A stretch of DNA of 64,000 nt from Streptomyces sp. Mut1 (lineage in GTDB: Bacteria; Actinomycetota; Actinomycetes; Streptomycetales; Streptomycetaceae), in contig NZ_CP120997.1 of NCBI RefSeq assembly GCF_030719295.1, positions 5,653,501 to 5,717,500 on the forward strand, in the 5' to 3' direction. Below the pieces are notes generated by a model, which did not search any database, was not told the DNA's origin, and was given only the letters and a program-made list of their open reading frames with translations. Shown piece after piece: positions 48,605 to 57,280 of the stretch. Positions within the stretch are counted from its first letter, which is position 1; each line of letters opens with the position of its first letter. A program made the position numbers and the translations under genes.

Positions 48605-49684
48605 TTGAACGCAATGAACCCGAGCCGCCGCGCGCTGCTGCGCACCGGGGCGGGAGCCGCGCTCGCGGCCGCCGGACTGGCGGCCGGCGCCCCGGCCGCC
48701 ACCGCGGACGGGAGCCGCGCGGCCCTCGTCACCGGGGGCAGGGTCCGCAACCTCACCGGACCCGCCGAGACCGGCCGCTTCGCCGCCCCCTGGACCGACC
48801 TCGGCATCCCGGCCCGCTGCCCGGACGGCAGCATGCTCTTCGTCTGCGGCGACACCTTCGACGGCGGGGGAGTCGGCGGGCCCGACTGGCGGTCCCCGGT
48901 CGGACTGCGCTCCTCGAACGCCTCGCCCGGCGCCCTCGCCATCGACGGCAGCGTCGGCGGCGCGCACGCCGTCGGACTCGTCCCCGAGGGCCACGCCGGC
49001 GGCACCACGGCCATTCCCTCCGACGTCTTCACCGTCGGCTCCACGATGTACATGCACCTGATGCGCGGCGTCATCTACCGCACCCACCACTCCGACTTCT
49101 GGCGCTCCGACGACAACGGCGAGACCTGGCAGTACCTCTGCCAGTGGCCCGGGGACCAGTACGGCGGCCAGTTCCAGCAGAAGACGTACGCGGTCGCCGA
49201 CGACGGCTACTGCTACGTCCTGTCCACGGCCTTCAACCGGGACATCACCTCCGGGCTGCTGCTCCACCGCGTCCCGCAGAACGCGCTGGGCGACCCGGCC
49301 GCGTACCAGCCGTGGGGCTACGCGGGCGGTGCCTGGGGCTGGGGGAATCCGCCGACCACCATCACCGGGGCGCGCCGCTGGGGCGAGATCTGCTTCCGGG
49401 CCATGGGCGGGAAGTACGCGTTCACCTGGCTCAACATGGCCCCGCTCGACATCCGGGCGCAGGTCTTCGCGCTGCCGACCTCGAACCTCTTCACGACCCC
49501 GGAACAGACCATGATCCTTCCGACCGTGCCGGGACTGGAGGTCGGCAACGCGGTGGCGAGCCCGTACGGCGGGTTCATCGTCCCGGGATCGACGTTCGCC
49601 GACTTCCACATCGCCGTCAGCCAGTGGTTCGACAACCAGAACTACCGGGTGATGCAGTACCGCATCAACGGGCTCGCGGCCTGA
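48605..49684 (+). CDS. Secreted DUF4185 protein
   Basis: 359-aa Tat-exported protein (SRRALLRTGAGAALAAAGLAAG). The rest is a beta-propeller-like DUF4185 domain: GDTFDGGGVGGPDWRSP, SDFWRSDDNGETWQYLCQWPGDQ, MGGKYAFTWLNMAPLDIRAQ and VPGSTFADFHIAVSQWFDNQNYRVMQYR. The family resembles secreted glycan-active or lectin-like proteins but has no proven activity known to me. TTG 48605 is chosen because AGGAG (48595-48599) lies 5 nt upstream; ATG 48614 is in frame but 14 nt away. Probably co-transcribed with the M15-like gene. Confidence 0.8.
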   Translation: MNAMNPSRRALLRTGAGAALAAAGLAAGAPAATADGSRAALVTGGRVRNLTGPAETGRFAAPWTDLGIPARCPDGSMLFVCGDTFDGGGVGGPDWRSPVGLRSSNASPGALAIDGSVGGAHAVGLVPEGHAGGTTAIPSDVFTVGSTMYMHLMRGVIYRTHHSDFWRSDDNGETWQYLCQWPGDQYGGQFQQKTYAVADDGYCYVLSTAFNRDITSGLLLHRVPQNALGDPAAYQPWGYAGGAWGWGNPPTTITGARRWGEICFRAMGGKYAFTWLNMAPLDIRAQVFALPTSNLFTTPEQTMILPTVPGLEVGNAVASPYGGFIVPGSTFADFHIAVSQWFDNQNYRVMQYRINGLAA

Positions 49685-49749
49685 GCCCGCACAAGCCGGC
49701 GCCCCCGCTGTTCCCGGGCGGGGGCGCCTTCACGCGTGCGGGGCCGGAG

Positions 49750-50505
49750 TCAGGCGGCCGTGTCCAGGGCCCGACGTGCCAGGGCGACGACCTCGGGGTC
49801 GGTGACGAAGTGGGTGTCCTGGTCCGCCGAGGCCCCGCCCGCGCCGAGCGGGACCCAGGTACCGCCGGGCCGGCGCGGGGCGCGGGCCTTGGCGGAGAGG
49901 TGGACGGCGGCGACTCCGGCACGGGCCAGCGCCGGGATGTCGGCGACGCGCACGCCGCCGCCGGCCATGACCTGCACCCCCGGGGCGGCGGCCACCATCG
50001 CGGTGATCGCCGCCAGCCCGTCGGCCGCGGCCGGGGCGCCGCCCGAGGTGAGGACCCGGGTCAGACCGAGCGAGGGCAGCAGCGCGGCCGCGGCGACCGG
50101 GTCGGCGGACTGGTCGACGGCCCGGTGCAGGGTCACCTCCACCGGGCGGCCGGCGGCGCGGGCCGCGTCGGCGAGCCGGGCGACCGCGTCCGTGTCCAGG
50201 GAACCGTCGGCGGTGAGCGCCCCGATGACCACTCCGGCGGCGCCGGAGGCGATGACGGACCGCACCTCGGCGGCCATCAGCGCCAGCTCCTCCGCGTCGT
50301 GCACGAAGTCACCCGGCCGGCACCTGACGAGCGCCTGCACCGGCAGCCCCTCGGCCGCGACCGCCTCGACCAGGGCGGCCGACGGGGTCAGGCCGCCCAG
50401 CTCCAGCGCGGCGCACAGCTCGACCCGGTCGGCGCCGCTCTCCCGGGCGGCGCGGGCACCGGCCGGTGAGGTGACGGCGATCTCCAGCGCGGGGCGGGCG
50501 CTCAC
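49750..50505 (-). CDS. cutC: CutC family TIM-barrel protein
   Basis: 251 residues. CutC landmarks are LEIAVTSPAGARAARESGADRVELCAALELGGLTPS, VEVTLHRAVDQSADP, RVLTSGGAPAAADG and VMAGGGVRV. The family was named for copper homeostasis, but the fold is a TIM barrel and a general copper role is poorly supported; here nothing nearby concerns copper. GTG 50505 overlaps the stop of the M81 peptidase gene (GTGA), so it is coupled to it and to the ROK repressor upstream. An enzymatic role in the sugar/peptide locus is my inference. Confidence 0.88.
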   Translation of the reverse strand: MSARPALEIAVTSPAGARAARESGADRVELCAALELGGLTPSAALVEAVAAEGLPVQALVRCRPGDFVHDAEELALMAAEVRSVIASGAAGVVIGALTADGSLDTDAVARLADAARAAGRPVEVTLHRAVDQSADPVAAAALLPSLGLTRVLTSGGAPAAADGLAAITAMVAAAPGVQVMAGGGVRVADIPALARAGVAAVHLSAKARAPRRPGGTWVPLGAGGASADQDTHFVTDPEVVALARRALDTAA

Positions 50506-52025
50506 TCGTCGTCCCCGGTCAGCGGCTGGTCGGAGGCGGGAATGATGCGGGCCGACAGGTCCGGGTCGGCCATCTCGCGGTCGAAGGGGAACATCGGGCG
50601 GCGGATGCGGTGGTGGCCCAGGCGCACCAGGTCCTGGTCCACACCGCCGGGGGTGAGCGCCATCTTCCAGCCCACCGACATGTCGAAGAGCTCGGGCTCC
50701 AGGTAGCCGATCTTCACGATCACGATGTCGGCGCCGCGCGGGTCGAGGCCCAGGTCGGTGAAGTCGTGCTCGTGGTGGTACGGCTTGCGCAGCTCGGTGA
50801 GGATCGCGTACACGCTGCCGACCCGGATCACGACCTCGGTGCGCGCGTCGCGGTCGCCGTGGCGGACCGAGTGCACCGTGCCGGTCAGGGTGACCGGGCC
50901 CGCGTGCCGGTCGTCCACCTCCGCGCCCGCGGTGACGGTGACGGTGGCGCCGACCCCGGCGGCGGCGGCCTTCGCGACGGCGTCCGGTCCGGGCACCGAG
51001 GCGTAGATGACGGTCGGGCCGTCGTCCTCCCGGAACTCCGGGCGGGCCAGCAGCCGGGTCAGCCCCCAGGTCATGTCGCCGGAGCCGCCCGCGGTCGGGT
51101 TGTCCCCGGTGTCGCTGATGAAGTACGGGCGCCGGTCGGAGCCCAGGGCCTCGTCCAGGATTCCGTCGAAGGTGCCGGTCGGGGCGACGAACTCGAAGTC
51201 GTCGCGGGCCTTCCAGAAGCCCTGGGCCAGCCGCTCCGCACCCGCCGAAACGGCGGCCCGGTCGGTGCCGGTGACCACCACGACGGCGCGGTTGCGGGGC
51301 TCGTCCGCCCAGGCGTAGCCGACCCAGATCGCGGCGTCGGTCACGCCGTCCATGGCCTCGACATCGGCCACCGCCGCGTACACGCTCCTGGCGGGCTCGA
51401 TCCGGGTGGAGGTCTGCTCGCCGGCCAGCAGCACCGGCACCGGCACCCACGCCTTGACCGGGCGCGGCGCACCCGAGACCAGCAGCTCCACCAGGTTGCG
51501 GGCGGCCCGCTCCTTGGTCTCCATGTGGTCCTCGTGGGGGGCCAGCCGGTAACAGGTGATCAGGTCGCTGCCGTGGGCGAGCTCGCGGGAGACATTGCCG
51601 TGCAGGTCCATCGAGGTGGAGATGATCACGTCCGGGCCGACGGTGGCGCGGATGCGGTCCAGCAGGACGGCCTCCGCGTCGTCGACGCCCTCCACGGTCA
51701 TCGCGCCGTGGATGTCGTACCAGAGGCCGTCCGGGCGGGGCAGCGCGGCGAGCCGTTCGAGCAGCTCGTCGGTCAGCTCCTTCCAGGCGGCGGCGGTGAC
51801 GGTGCCGCCCGGCAGCGACTTGCCGACCAGGGCGCCGTGCCAGTCGGCCGCCTCGCGCAGCTCCTCACCGGGGGCCAGGAAGGGGTAGCGGTCCAGCACC
51901 TCGGCGCCGCGCGAGGGGTGGAAGGCGGCGGCCCGGGTGCGGGCGGGGGAGAAGGTGGAGGACTCGATGCCGAGCCCTGCGATGGCGATGACCGGGCGGG
52001 ATGCGGCGGTGCGGGATTGCGACAT
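50502..52025 (-). CDS. M81 family metallopeptidase (MlrC-like)
   Basis: 507 residues, the normal length for the microcystinase C family. The probable zinc ligands are D140 and H142 in SMDLHGNVS and H164 in LAPHEDHMETKER; the spacing 2 and 22 equals that which I recall for MlrC (Asp, His, His). Other conserved blocks: WYDIHGAMTVEG, DNPTAGGSGDMTWGLTRLL and KIGYLEPE. There is no signal peptide, so the substrate would be imported. It lies between the ROK regulator and CutC genes and faces an importer of the dipeptide/oligosaccharide type. Confidence 0.9.
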   Translation of the reverse strand: MSQSRTAASRPVIAIAGLGIESSTFSPARTRAAAFHPSRGAEVLDRYPFLAPGEELREAADWHGALVGKSLPGGTVTAAAWKELTDELLERLAALPRPDGLWYDIHGAMTVEGVDDAEAVLLDRIRATVGPDVIISTSMDLHGNVSRELAHGSDLITCYRLAPHEDHMETKERAARNLVELLVSGAPRPVKAWVPVPVLLAGEQTSTRIEPARSVYAAVADVEAMDGVTDAAIWVGYAWADEPRNRAVVVVTGTDRAAVSAGAERLAQGFWKARDDFEFVAPTGTFDGILDEALGSDRRPYFISDTGDNPTAGGSGDMTWGLTRLLARPEFREDDGPTVIYASVPGPDAVAKAAAAGVGATVTVTAGAEVDDRHAGPVTLTGTVHSVRHGDRDARTEVVIRVGSVYAILTELRKPYHHEHDFTDLGLDPRGADIVIVKIGYLEPELFDMSVGWKMALTPGGVDQDLVRLGHHRIRRPMFPFDREMADPDLSARIIPASDQPLTGDDE

Positions 52026-52046
52026 GGCTCCTCGTAGGGTCGGGCG

Positions 52047-53267
52047 TCAGAGTTGACGGGGGTCGAGCGCGGCGATCCGGTCGGCTCCGCCCACCTCGTG
52101 CAGGGCGTGGGCCAGGGCGCGCTGGAGGGCGAACTGCCCGGCGCCGACCAGTCCGGCGTCGGCGCCGAGCCTGGTCCGCTCGATGGTGAGGTGCTCGGTG
52201 ACGAGCGGATGGCAGCTCTCGTAGAGCCGGCTGCGCACAGCGGCGACGAACTGTTCCAGGGTGGAGAGGATGCCGCCCAGGTAGACGGCGTCCGGGTTGA
52301 AGAAGTTGACGTTGGCGGCGAGCACCTGGCCCAGGTAGTCCCCGGCCCTGCGGACCGTGCGGGTGGCCAGCGGGTCGCCGTCCAGAGCCAGCCGGGCCAC
52401 GTCCTCGGTGCTGTGCACGTCCGCCCCGCGCTCGCGCAGGATGCGGACCAGCGCGGCACCGGACGCCACGGTCTCCAGGCAGCCGGTGTTGCCGCAGGAG
52501 CACGGGATACCGGCACCGGCGTCGATCCGGATATGGGTGATGTCCCCGGCCGCGCCCTGCGCGCCCCGGTACAGCCGCCCCTCGACGATCACGCCCGCGC
52601 CGATCGCGGAACCGATCTTCACCATGATGGTCTGGGCGTTCCCGTCGGGCCGGACGGTGTGCTCGCCGACCGCCATGCAGTTGGCGTCGTTGTCCACGGC
52701 CGCCGGGACGCCGAAGCGCTCCTGGAGCCAGTCGGCGACCGGGAAGCGGTTCCAGCCCGGCATCCGCGAGGGCCGCACGACCGACCCCGACACGGTGTCC
52801 ACAGGGCCGGGCAGCGAGAGCCCGACCCCGCGCAGATTGCCGGTGCCGTGCTGCTCGGCCAGCGCCTCCAGAGCCTCGGCCAGCCGGGGCAGGGCCGCCT
52901 CGGGCCCGTCGGCGATCAGGAAGGGGACCGTCGAGACGTCGGTCAGGCCGCCGCCCGGAAGGACCACGCCGATCCTGGCGTGCCGGCCGCCGAGGTCGGC
53001 GGCGACGGCGAACTCGTCACGGCCCCCGATCCTCAGCGCCTTGCGGGGGCGTCCGCCCGTGGAGGACTGGGTGCCCTCCTCGGCGACCAGACCGCGGTCC
53101 ACCAGGTGCGCCACGGCGAGGGAGATGGTGGAGGCGGCGGCCCCGAGGCGCTCGGCGAGTTCGGCACGTGAGGTCGCCTGACCCGAAGCGATGAGTTCCA
53201 GAACACGCACGGCGAGGGACGGGGTCCCTTTCGTGGCCTTGCGGTCCCACGCACTTATTCCAGTCAT
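52047..53267 (-). CDS. ROK family transcriptional repressor
   Basis: 406 residues. An N-terminal winged helix-turn-helix (about 15-75: LIASGQATSRAELAERLGAAASTISLAVAHLVDRGL) precedes the ROK domain, with a conserved D in VPAAVDNDANCMAVGEH and the zinc motif PCSCGNTGCLETVASG. The ATP-binding DxGGT of kinases is replaced by ADLGGRHARIG, as expected for a regulator. ATG 53267 is chosen; in-frame codons further up run into the promoter. No ribosome site is visible, so the message may be leaderless. It is divergent from the importer operon it probably represses. Confidence 0.92.
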   Translation of the reverse strand: MTGISAWDRKATKGTPSLAVRVLELIASGQATSRAELAERLGAAASTISLAVAHLVDRGLVAEEGTQSSTGGRPRKALRIGGRDEFAVAADLGGRHARIGVVLPGGGLTDVSTVPFLIADGPEAALPRLAEALEALAEQHGTGNLRGVGLSLPGPVDTVSGSVVRPSRMPGWNRFPVADWLQERFGVPAAVDNDANCMAVGEHTVRPDGNAQTIMVKIGSAIGAGVIVEGRLYRGAQGAAGDITHIRIDAGAGIPCSCGNTGCLETVASGAALVRILRERGADVHSTEDVARLALDGDPLATRTVRRAGDYLGQVLAANVNFFNPDAVYLGGILSTLEQFVAAVRSRLYESCHPLVTEHLTIERTRLGADAGLVGAGQFALQRALAHALHEVGGADRIAALDPRQL

Positions 53268-53283
53268 GTACAAAGTTACTTCC
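53268..53283 (-). promoter_or_regulatory. Candidate ROK operator at the repressor start
   Basis: On the minus strand AGTAACTTTGTAC immediately precedes the repressor ATG. AGTAACTT recurs at 53438, in front of the divergent importer. TAACTT could also serve as -10 element for a nearly leaderless message. Confidence 0.45.
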
Positions 53284-53437
53284 GCAACGGGGTATGTGGC
53301 GAAGACGATACGCCCGCACTTCGCACAGGGGAACACCGGAATGAAGGAAGTGCGTCACCCGCAAAATCCCTTATATCCACCCAATCTGCCCCAAGAGGTC
53401 GGGAGAAAAGGGGCAGCGGGACTTTCGTCGAATGTGC

Positions 53438-53455
53438 AGTAACTTACTTGTTACT
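53438..53455. promoter_or_regulatory. Candidate ROK operator upstream of the importer operon
   Basis: AGTAAC (53438-53443) and GTTACT (53450-53455) form an inverted repeat around TTACTT, in a conspicuously AT-rich patch 98 nt before the binding-protein start. It shares AGTAACTT with the site at the ROK repressor start. Confidence 0.55.
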
Positions 53456-53553
53456 AATTCTTGTTTGTTTCTTCGGCAACTGCGGCGTTAGCTGTCGTGA
53501 ACGCAGCGCCGACCCCCCGAGCGGCTGCGGGCCCTTTCAATCCGAGGAGTGTC

Positions 53554-55371
53554 ATGATCCTTACCCGCACGGTGAAGAACCGTCGCTGGGCCCTCGCCGC
53601 GGGCGCCGCCACCACCGCGGCCGTACTGCTGTCCGGCTGCTCCGGCGGGGGTACGACCTCGTCCGGCTCCGGCTCGTCGGACAGCATCAACTACGCGCTG
53701 CCGGCGAACTTCACGCCGAACTGGATCCTCCCGGTCGGCACCGCCGCCCACCTGAACACCAACAACTCCTCGATATCCCAGTCCCTCTGGGAACCGCTGA
53801 TCGCCTACGACGGCTCCACCGGCAAGGTCGGCTGGAACAAGGACAACTCGCTGGCCACCGCCGCCGACTTCGCCAAGGACAGCAAGAGCGTCACGATCAC
53901 GCTCGGCGACCGGCACTGGAGCGACGGCGAGCAGATCACCTCGCGCGACGTGCAGTTCTGGTTCAACCTGGTCAAGGCCAACAAGGAGGACTGGGCCAGC
54001 TACAGCCCGGGTAAGGCGCCGGACAACTGGACCGCGCTGAAGATCGTGGACGACACCCACTTCACGATCACCTTCGACAAGGCGTACAACACGCAGTGGA
54101 TGCTCGCCAACGAGCTGAGCATGATCCGCCCGATGCCGCAGCACGTCTGGGACAAGACCAGCGACGCGGGCGAGGTGTCGGACCTCGACCTCACCCCGGC
54201 GGGCGCCAAGAAGGTCTGGACGTACCTCAACACGGCCGCCAAGAAGATCTCCGGCTACGCCACCGACCCGCTCTGGAAGACGGTCAGCGGCCCGTACACC
54301 ATCAAGTCCTTCTCCACCGCCGGCAAGGTGCAGCTGCTGGCCAACGCCAAGTACGACGGCGGCGGCAAGGCCAACATCAAGACCGTGAACCTGCTCCCGT
54401 TCACCACCACGGACGCCGAGGAGAACGCGCTGCGGGCCGGCACGGTCGACTACGGCTACATCAACGCCACCAACCTCAGCCAGGAAGCGTCCTTCACCGC
54501 CAAGGGCTACACCCTCAAGCCGTGGGCCGGCTGGGCGATCACCTACATGCCCTACAACTTCAACAACCCCACCATGGGCCCTGTCTTCAAGCAGCTCTAC
54601 GCCCGCCAGGCGATCCAGATGTCGGTGGACCAGGCGACCCTGTCCAAGGTGATCTACAACGGCACCGCCGTCCCCACCTACGGGCCCGTCCCGCAGGGCC
54701 AGACCTCCTCCTTCATCTCCCCGGCGCAGAAGGACAACCCGTACCCCTTCTCCACCGCCAAGGCGAAGAAGCTGCTCACCGACCACGGCTGGACCGAGCA
54801 GAACGGCACCATGGTCTGCACCGACGCGGGCAGCGGCGACGACCAGTGCGGTGCCGGGGTGGACAAGGGCACGAAGTTCCAGATGCAGGTGCTGTCCCAG
54901 TCCGGCTCGACCGTGACCGACAACCTGATGAGCGCGCTCCAGTCCTCCTTCGCCAAGTCCGGCATCGGCTTCGGCATCAAGACCGCACCGGTCAACTCCG
55001 TGCTCTCGCAGGCCGGTCAGTGCGAGGCCGGCGACGCCGGCTGCAAGTGGCAGCTGTCCTTCTTCGGCAGCGCGGGCAGCTGGTACTTCCCCGCCTACCC
55101 GAGCGGTGACGCGCTCTTCGCGACCGGCGGCGGCTCCAACTTCGGCAGCTACTCCAACCCGGCCGCCGACAAGCTGATCAGCAAGACCACCACGGACTCC
55201 TCCGACGCCGCCATGCAGGAGTACAGCGAGGCCCTGGCCAAGGACCTCCCGGTCATCTGGCTGCCGGAGCCCGACTACCAGGTCTCCGTGGTCAAGAGCG
55301 GCCTCGGCGGCTTCGCCCAGGACTCGCTCGCCAACTTCCACCCCGCCATGTGGAAGTGGACCAAGAAGTGA
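53554..55371 (+). CDS. ABC transporter binding lipoprotein, family 5
   Basis: 605-aa extracytoplasmic solute-binding lipoprotein. The lipobox is LLSGC (Cys29), then a Gly/Ser/Thr linker and the peptide-type fold (DRHWSDGEQITSRDVQFWFNLVK, WKTVSGPYTIKSFSTAGKVQLLAN, ARQAIQMSVDQATLSKVIYNGTA). An internal segment with Cys pairs (VCTDAGSGDDQCGAG, QCEAGDAGCKW) is a disulphide-bearing feature not seen in the paralogue at 26270. GAGGAG at 53544-53549 precedes ATG 53554. It heads the second importer operon. Confidence 0.93.
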   Translation: MILTRTVKNRRWALAAGAATTAAVLLSGCSGGGTTSSGSGSSDSINYALPANFTPNWILPVGTAAHLNTNNSSISQSLWEPLIAYDGSTGKVGWNKDNSLATAADFAKDSKSVTITLGDRHWSDGEQITSRDVQFWFNLVKANKEDWASYSPGKAPDNWTALKIVDDTHFTITFDKAYNTQWMLANELSMIRPMPQHVWDKTSDAGEVSDLDLTPAGAKKVWTYLNTAAKKISGYATDPLWKTVSGPYTIKSFSTAGKVQLLANAKYDGGGKANIKTVNLLPFTTTDAEENALRAGTVDYGYINATNLSQEASFTAKGYTLKPWAGWAITYMPYNFNNPTMGPVFKQLYARQAIQMSVDQATLSKVIYNGTAVPTYGPVPQGQTSSFISPAQKDNPYPFSTAKAKKLLTDHGWTEQNGTMVCTDAGSGDDQCGAGVDKGTKFQMQVLSQSGSTVTDNLMSALQSSFAKSGIGFGIKTAPVNSVLSQAGQCEAGDAGCKWQLSFFGSAGSWYFPAYPSGDALFATGGGSNFGSYSNPAADKLISKTTTDSSDAAMQEYSEALAKDLPVIWLPEPDYQVSVVKSGLGGFAQDSLANFHPAMWKWTKK

Positions 55372-55421
55372 GCCGGCTCGCCGACCACGCGCACCACTGA
55401 GCCGAAGCGACCGGATAACAC

Positions 55422-56381
55422 ATGAGCACTTCCTCGTACCTCCTCAGGCGGGTCCTCCAGGCCGTCGTGGTGATCGTCATCGTGACGATCGTGGTCTTCG
55501 GTCTGCTGCACGCCCTGCCCGGGGGTCCCGCACGCGGGATCCTCGGCCCGCAGGCCACCGCACAGCAGATCACGGCCTTCAACCACGAACAGGGCCTCGA
55601 CAAGCCGCTGCCCGTGCAGTACTTCTACTACCTGAACCAGCTGCTCCACGGTGACCTCGGGACCTCGTACACCCTCAACGAGCCGGTCTCCCAGCTCATC
55701 ACCGAACGGCTGCCGAAGACACTGCTCCTCACCGTCCTGTCGGCCGTCGTCGGCCTGGTGCTGGCGATCCCGCTGGGCATGTGGCAGGCCATGCGGCGCA
55801 ACAAGCCGGCGGACTACGTCATCACCACGCTGAGCTTCATCGCCTACTCCACGCCCGTCTACTTCCTCGGGCTGATCCTGGTGCTGGTGTTCAGCCAGGC
55901 GCTGCCGTGGTTCCCCTCCCAGGCGCCCCAGGGCGACACGCTCGCCCAGGTCTTCTCCGAACCGCAGGCGCTGGTGCTGCCGGTGGTCGCGGGCGCCGCC
56001 TCGATGATCGCGGTGTTCAGCCGCTACATGCGGGCGGCCACCCTGGAGAACCTCTCCGAGGACTACGTCAGGACCGCGCGGGCCGGCGGCTCCCGCTCCG
56101 GCGCCATCCTGTGGCGGCATGTGTTCCGCAACTCGCTGACGCCCGTGGTCGCCATGCTCGGCTACTACGTGCCGGTGCTGTTCGGCGGCGCCCTGGTGGT
56201 CGAACAGCTCTTCAACTACCCCGGCATGGGCCTGCTCTTCTGGACCGCCGCGCAGTCCTCCGACTACCCGGTGCTCCTGGGCTGCGTGCTCGTCATCGCC
56301 ATCGCCACCGTGACCGGCACGCTCCTCGCCGACATCGTCCAGCGGTTCATCGACCCCCGAGTGAAGGCAGGCCGGGCATGA
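55422..56381 (+). CDS. ABC transporter permease (DppB-like)
   Basis: 319-aa permease with about six membrane segments. The N-terminus is YLLRRVLQAVVVIVIVTIVVFGLLHALPGGPARGILG, and the EAA loop reads DYVRTARAGGSRSGAILWRHVFRNSLTPVVAMLG. It starts 50 nt after the binding protein and overlaps the next permease by ATGA. Confidence 0.95.
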   Translation: MSTSSYLLRRVLQAVVVIVIVTIVVFGLLHALPGGPARGILGPQATAQQITAFNHEQGLDKPLPVQYFYYLNQLLHGDLGTSYTLNEPVSQLITERLPKTLLLTVLSAVVGLVLAIPLGMWQAMRRNKPADYVITTLSFIAYSTPVYFLGLILVLVFSQALPWFPSQAPQGDTLAQVFSEPQALVLPVVAGAASMIAVFSRYMRAATLENLSEDYVRTARAGGSRSGAILWRHVFRNSLTPVVAMLGYYVPVLFGGALVVEQLFNYPGMGLLFWTAAQSSDYPVLLGCVLVIAIATVTGTLLADIVQRFIDPRVKAGRA

Positions 56382-57280
56382 GCGCCGTCATCCAGCCGGG
56401 CCAGGTGCCCGGCAAGGCCACCGCCGCCCCCGTCACGGCATCCGGCACCCGCCTCGCCGTCCGGCGCTTTGGCCGCAACAAGCTCGCCGTCGTCGGACTC
56501 GGCGTCGTCGTCTTCTTCTTCCTGTTCTGCTTCGCCGGTCCGCTGGTGTACTCCACCGACCAGACCCACACGCTGCTGGACCAGGTCAACCTCGCCCCCG
56601 GCGGCTCGCACTGGCTGGGCACCGACGCGGTCGGCCACGACGTGCTGGGCCGGCTCATGTACGGCGGCAAGGTGTCGCTGATCGTCGGCCTCGCCGCAGG
56701 CGTCCTGGCCACCGTCATCGGCACCCTCTGGGGCGCCGTCGCCGGCTACGCGGGCGGCTGGGTCGACGCGGTCATGATGCGGGTCGTGGACGCGGGCATC
56801 GCCATCCCCGCCCTCTTCATCCTGCTCGTGGTCTCGGCCATCACCACCCCGGACCTGACCGGCCTGGTCGTCATCCTGGGCTTCGTCTCCTGGCTGGTGC
56901 CGTCCCGGCTGATCAGGGCCGAGACGCTGAGCCTGAAGAACCGCGACTACGTGCTGACGCTCCGGGCCATCGGCGGCACACACGGCCGGGCGATCATCCG
57001 GCACATCCTGCCGAACTCGGTCTCGACCATCATCGTCGCCGCCACCTTCCAGATCGCCGACGCCATCCTGCTCGTCGCCTACGTCTCCTACCTGGGCCTG
57101 GGCGTCCAGCCGCCGTCCACCGACTGGGGCGGCATGCTCTCCGCCGGTCTCACCGCCGCCTACTCCGGCTACTGGTGGCTCATCATTCCGCCCGGCCTGG
57201 CCATCATCCTGGTGGTGTGGGCGTTCAACGCGATCGGGGACGGGCTCCGCGACGCATTCGACGTGAGGGGACGCGGATGA
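56378..57280 (+). CDS. ABC transporter permease (DppC-like)
   Basis: 300-aa permease. Landmarks: RRFGRNKLAVVGLGVVVFFFLFCFAGPLVY, SHWLGTDAVGHDVLGRLMYGGKVSL, and the EAA loop NRDYVLTLRAIGGTHGRAIIRHILPNSVS. It overlaps both neighbours by 4 nt, indicating translational coupling across the operon. Confidence 0.95.
   Translation: MSAVIQPGQVPGKATAAPVTASGTRLAVRRFGRNKLAVVGLGVVVFFFLFCFAGPLVYSTDQTHTLLDQVNLAPGGSHWLGTDAVGHDVLGRLMYGGKVSLIVGLAAGVLATVIGTLWGAVAGYAGGWVDAVMMRVVDAGIAIPALFILLVVSAITTPDLTGLVVILGFVSWLVPSRLIRAETLSLKNRDYVLTLRAIGGTHGRAIIRHILPNSVSTIIVAATFQIADAILLVAYVSYLGLGVQPPSTDWGGMLSAGLTAAYSGYWWLIIPPGLAIILVVWAFNAIGDGLRDAFDVRGRG

Noticed and set aside
49750-50505. CutC as evidence for a copper-resistance locus
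   Set aside because: No copper chaperone, P-type ATPase or CsoR-like regulator is nearby, and the gene is coupled to a peptidase and a sugar-type repressor.
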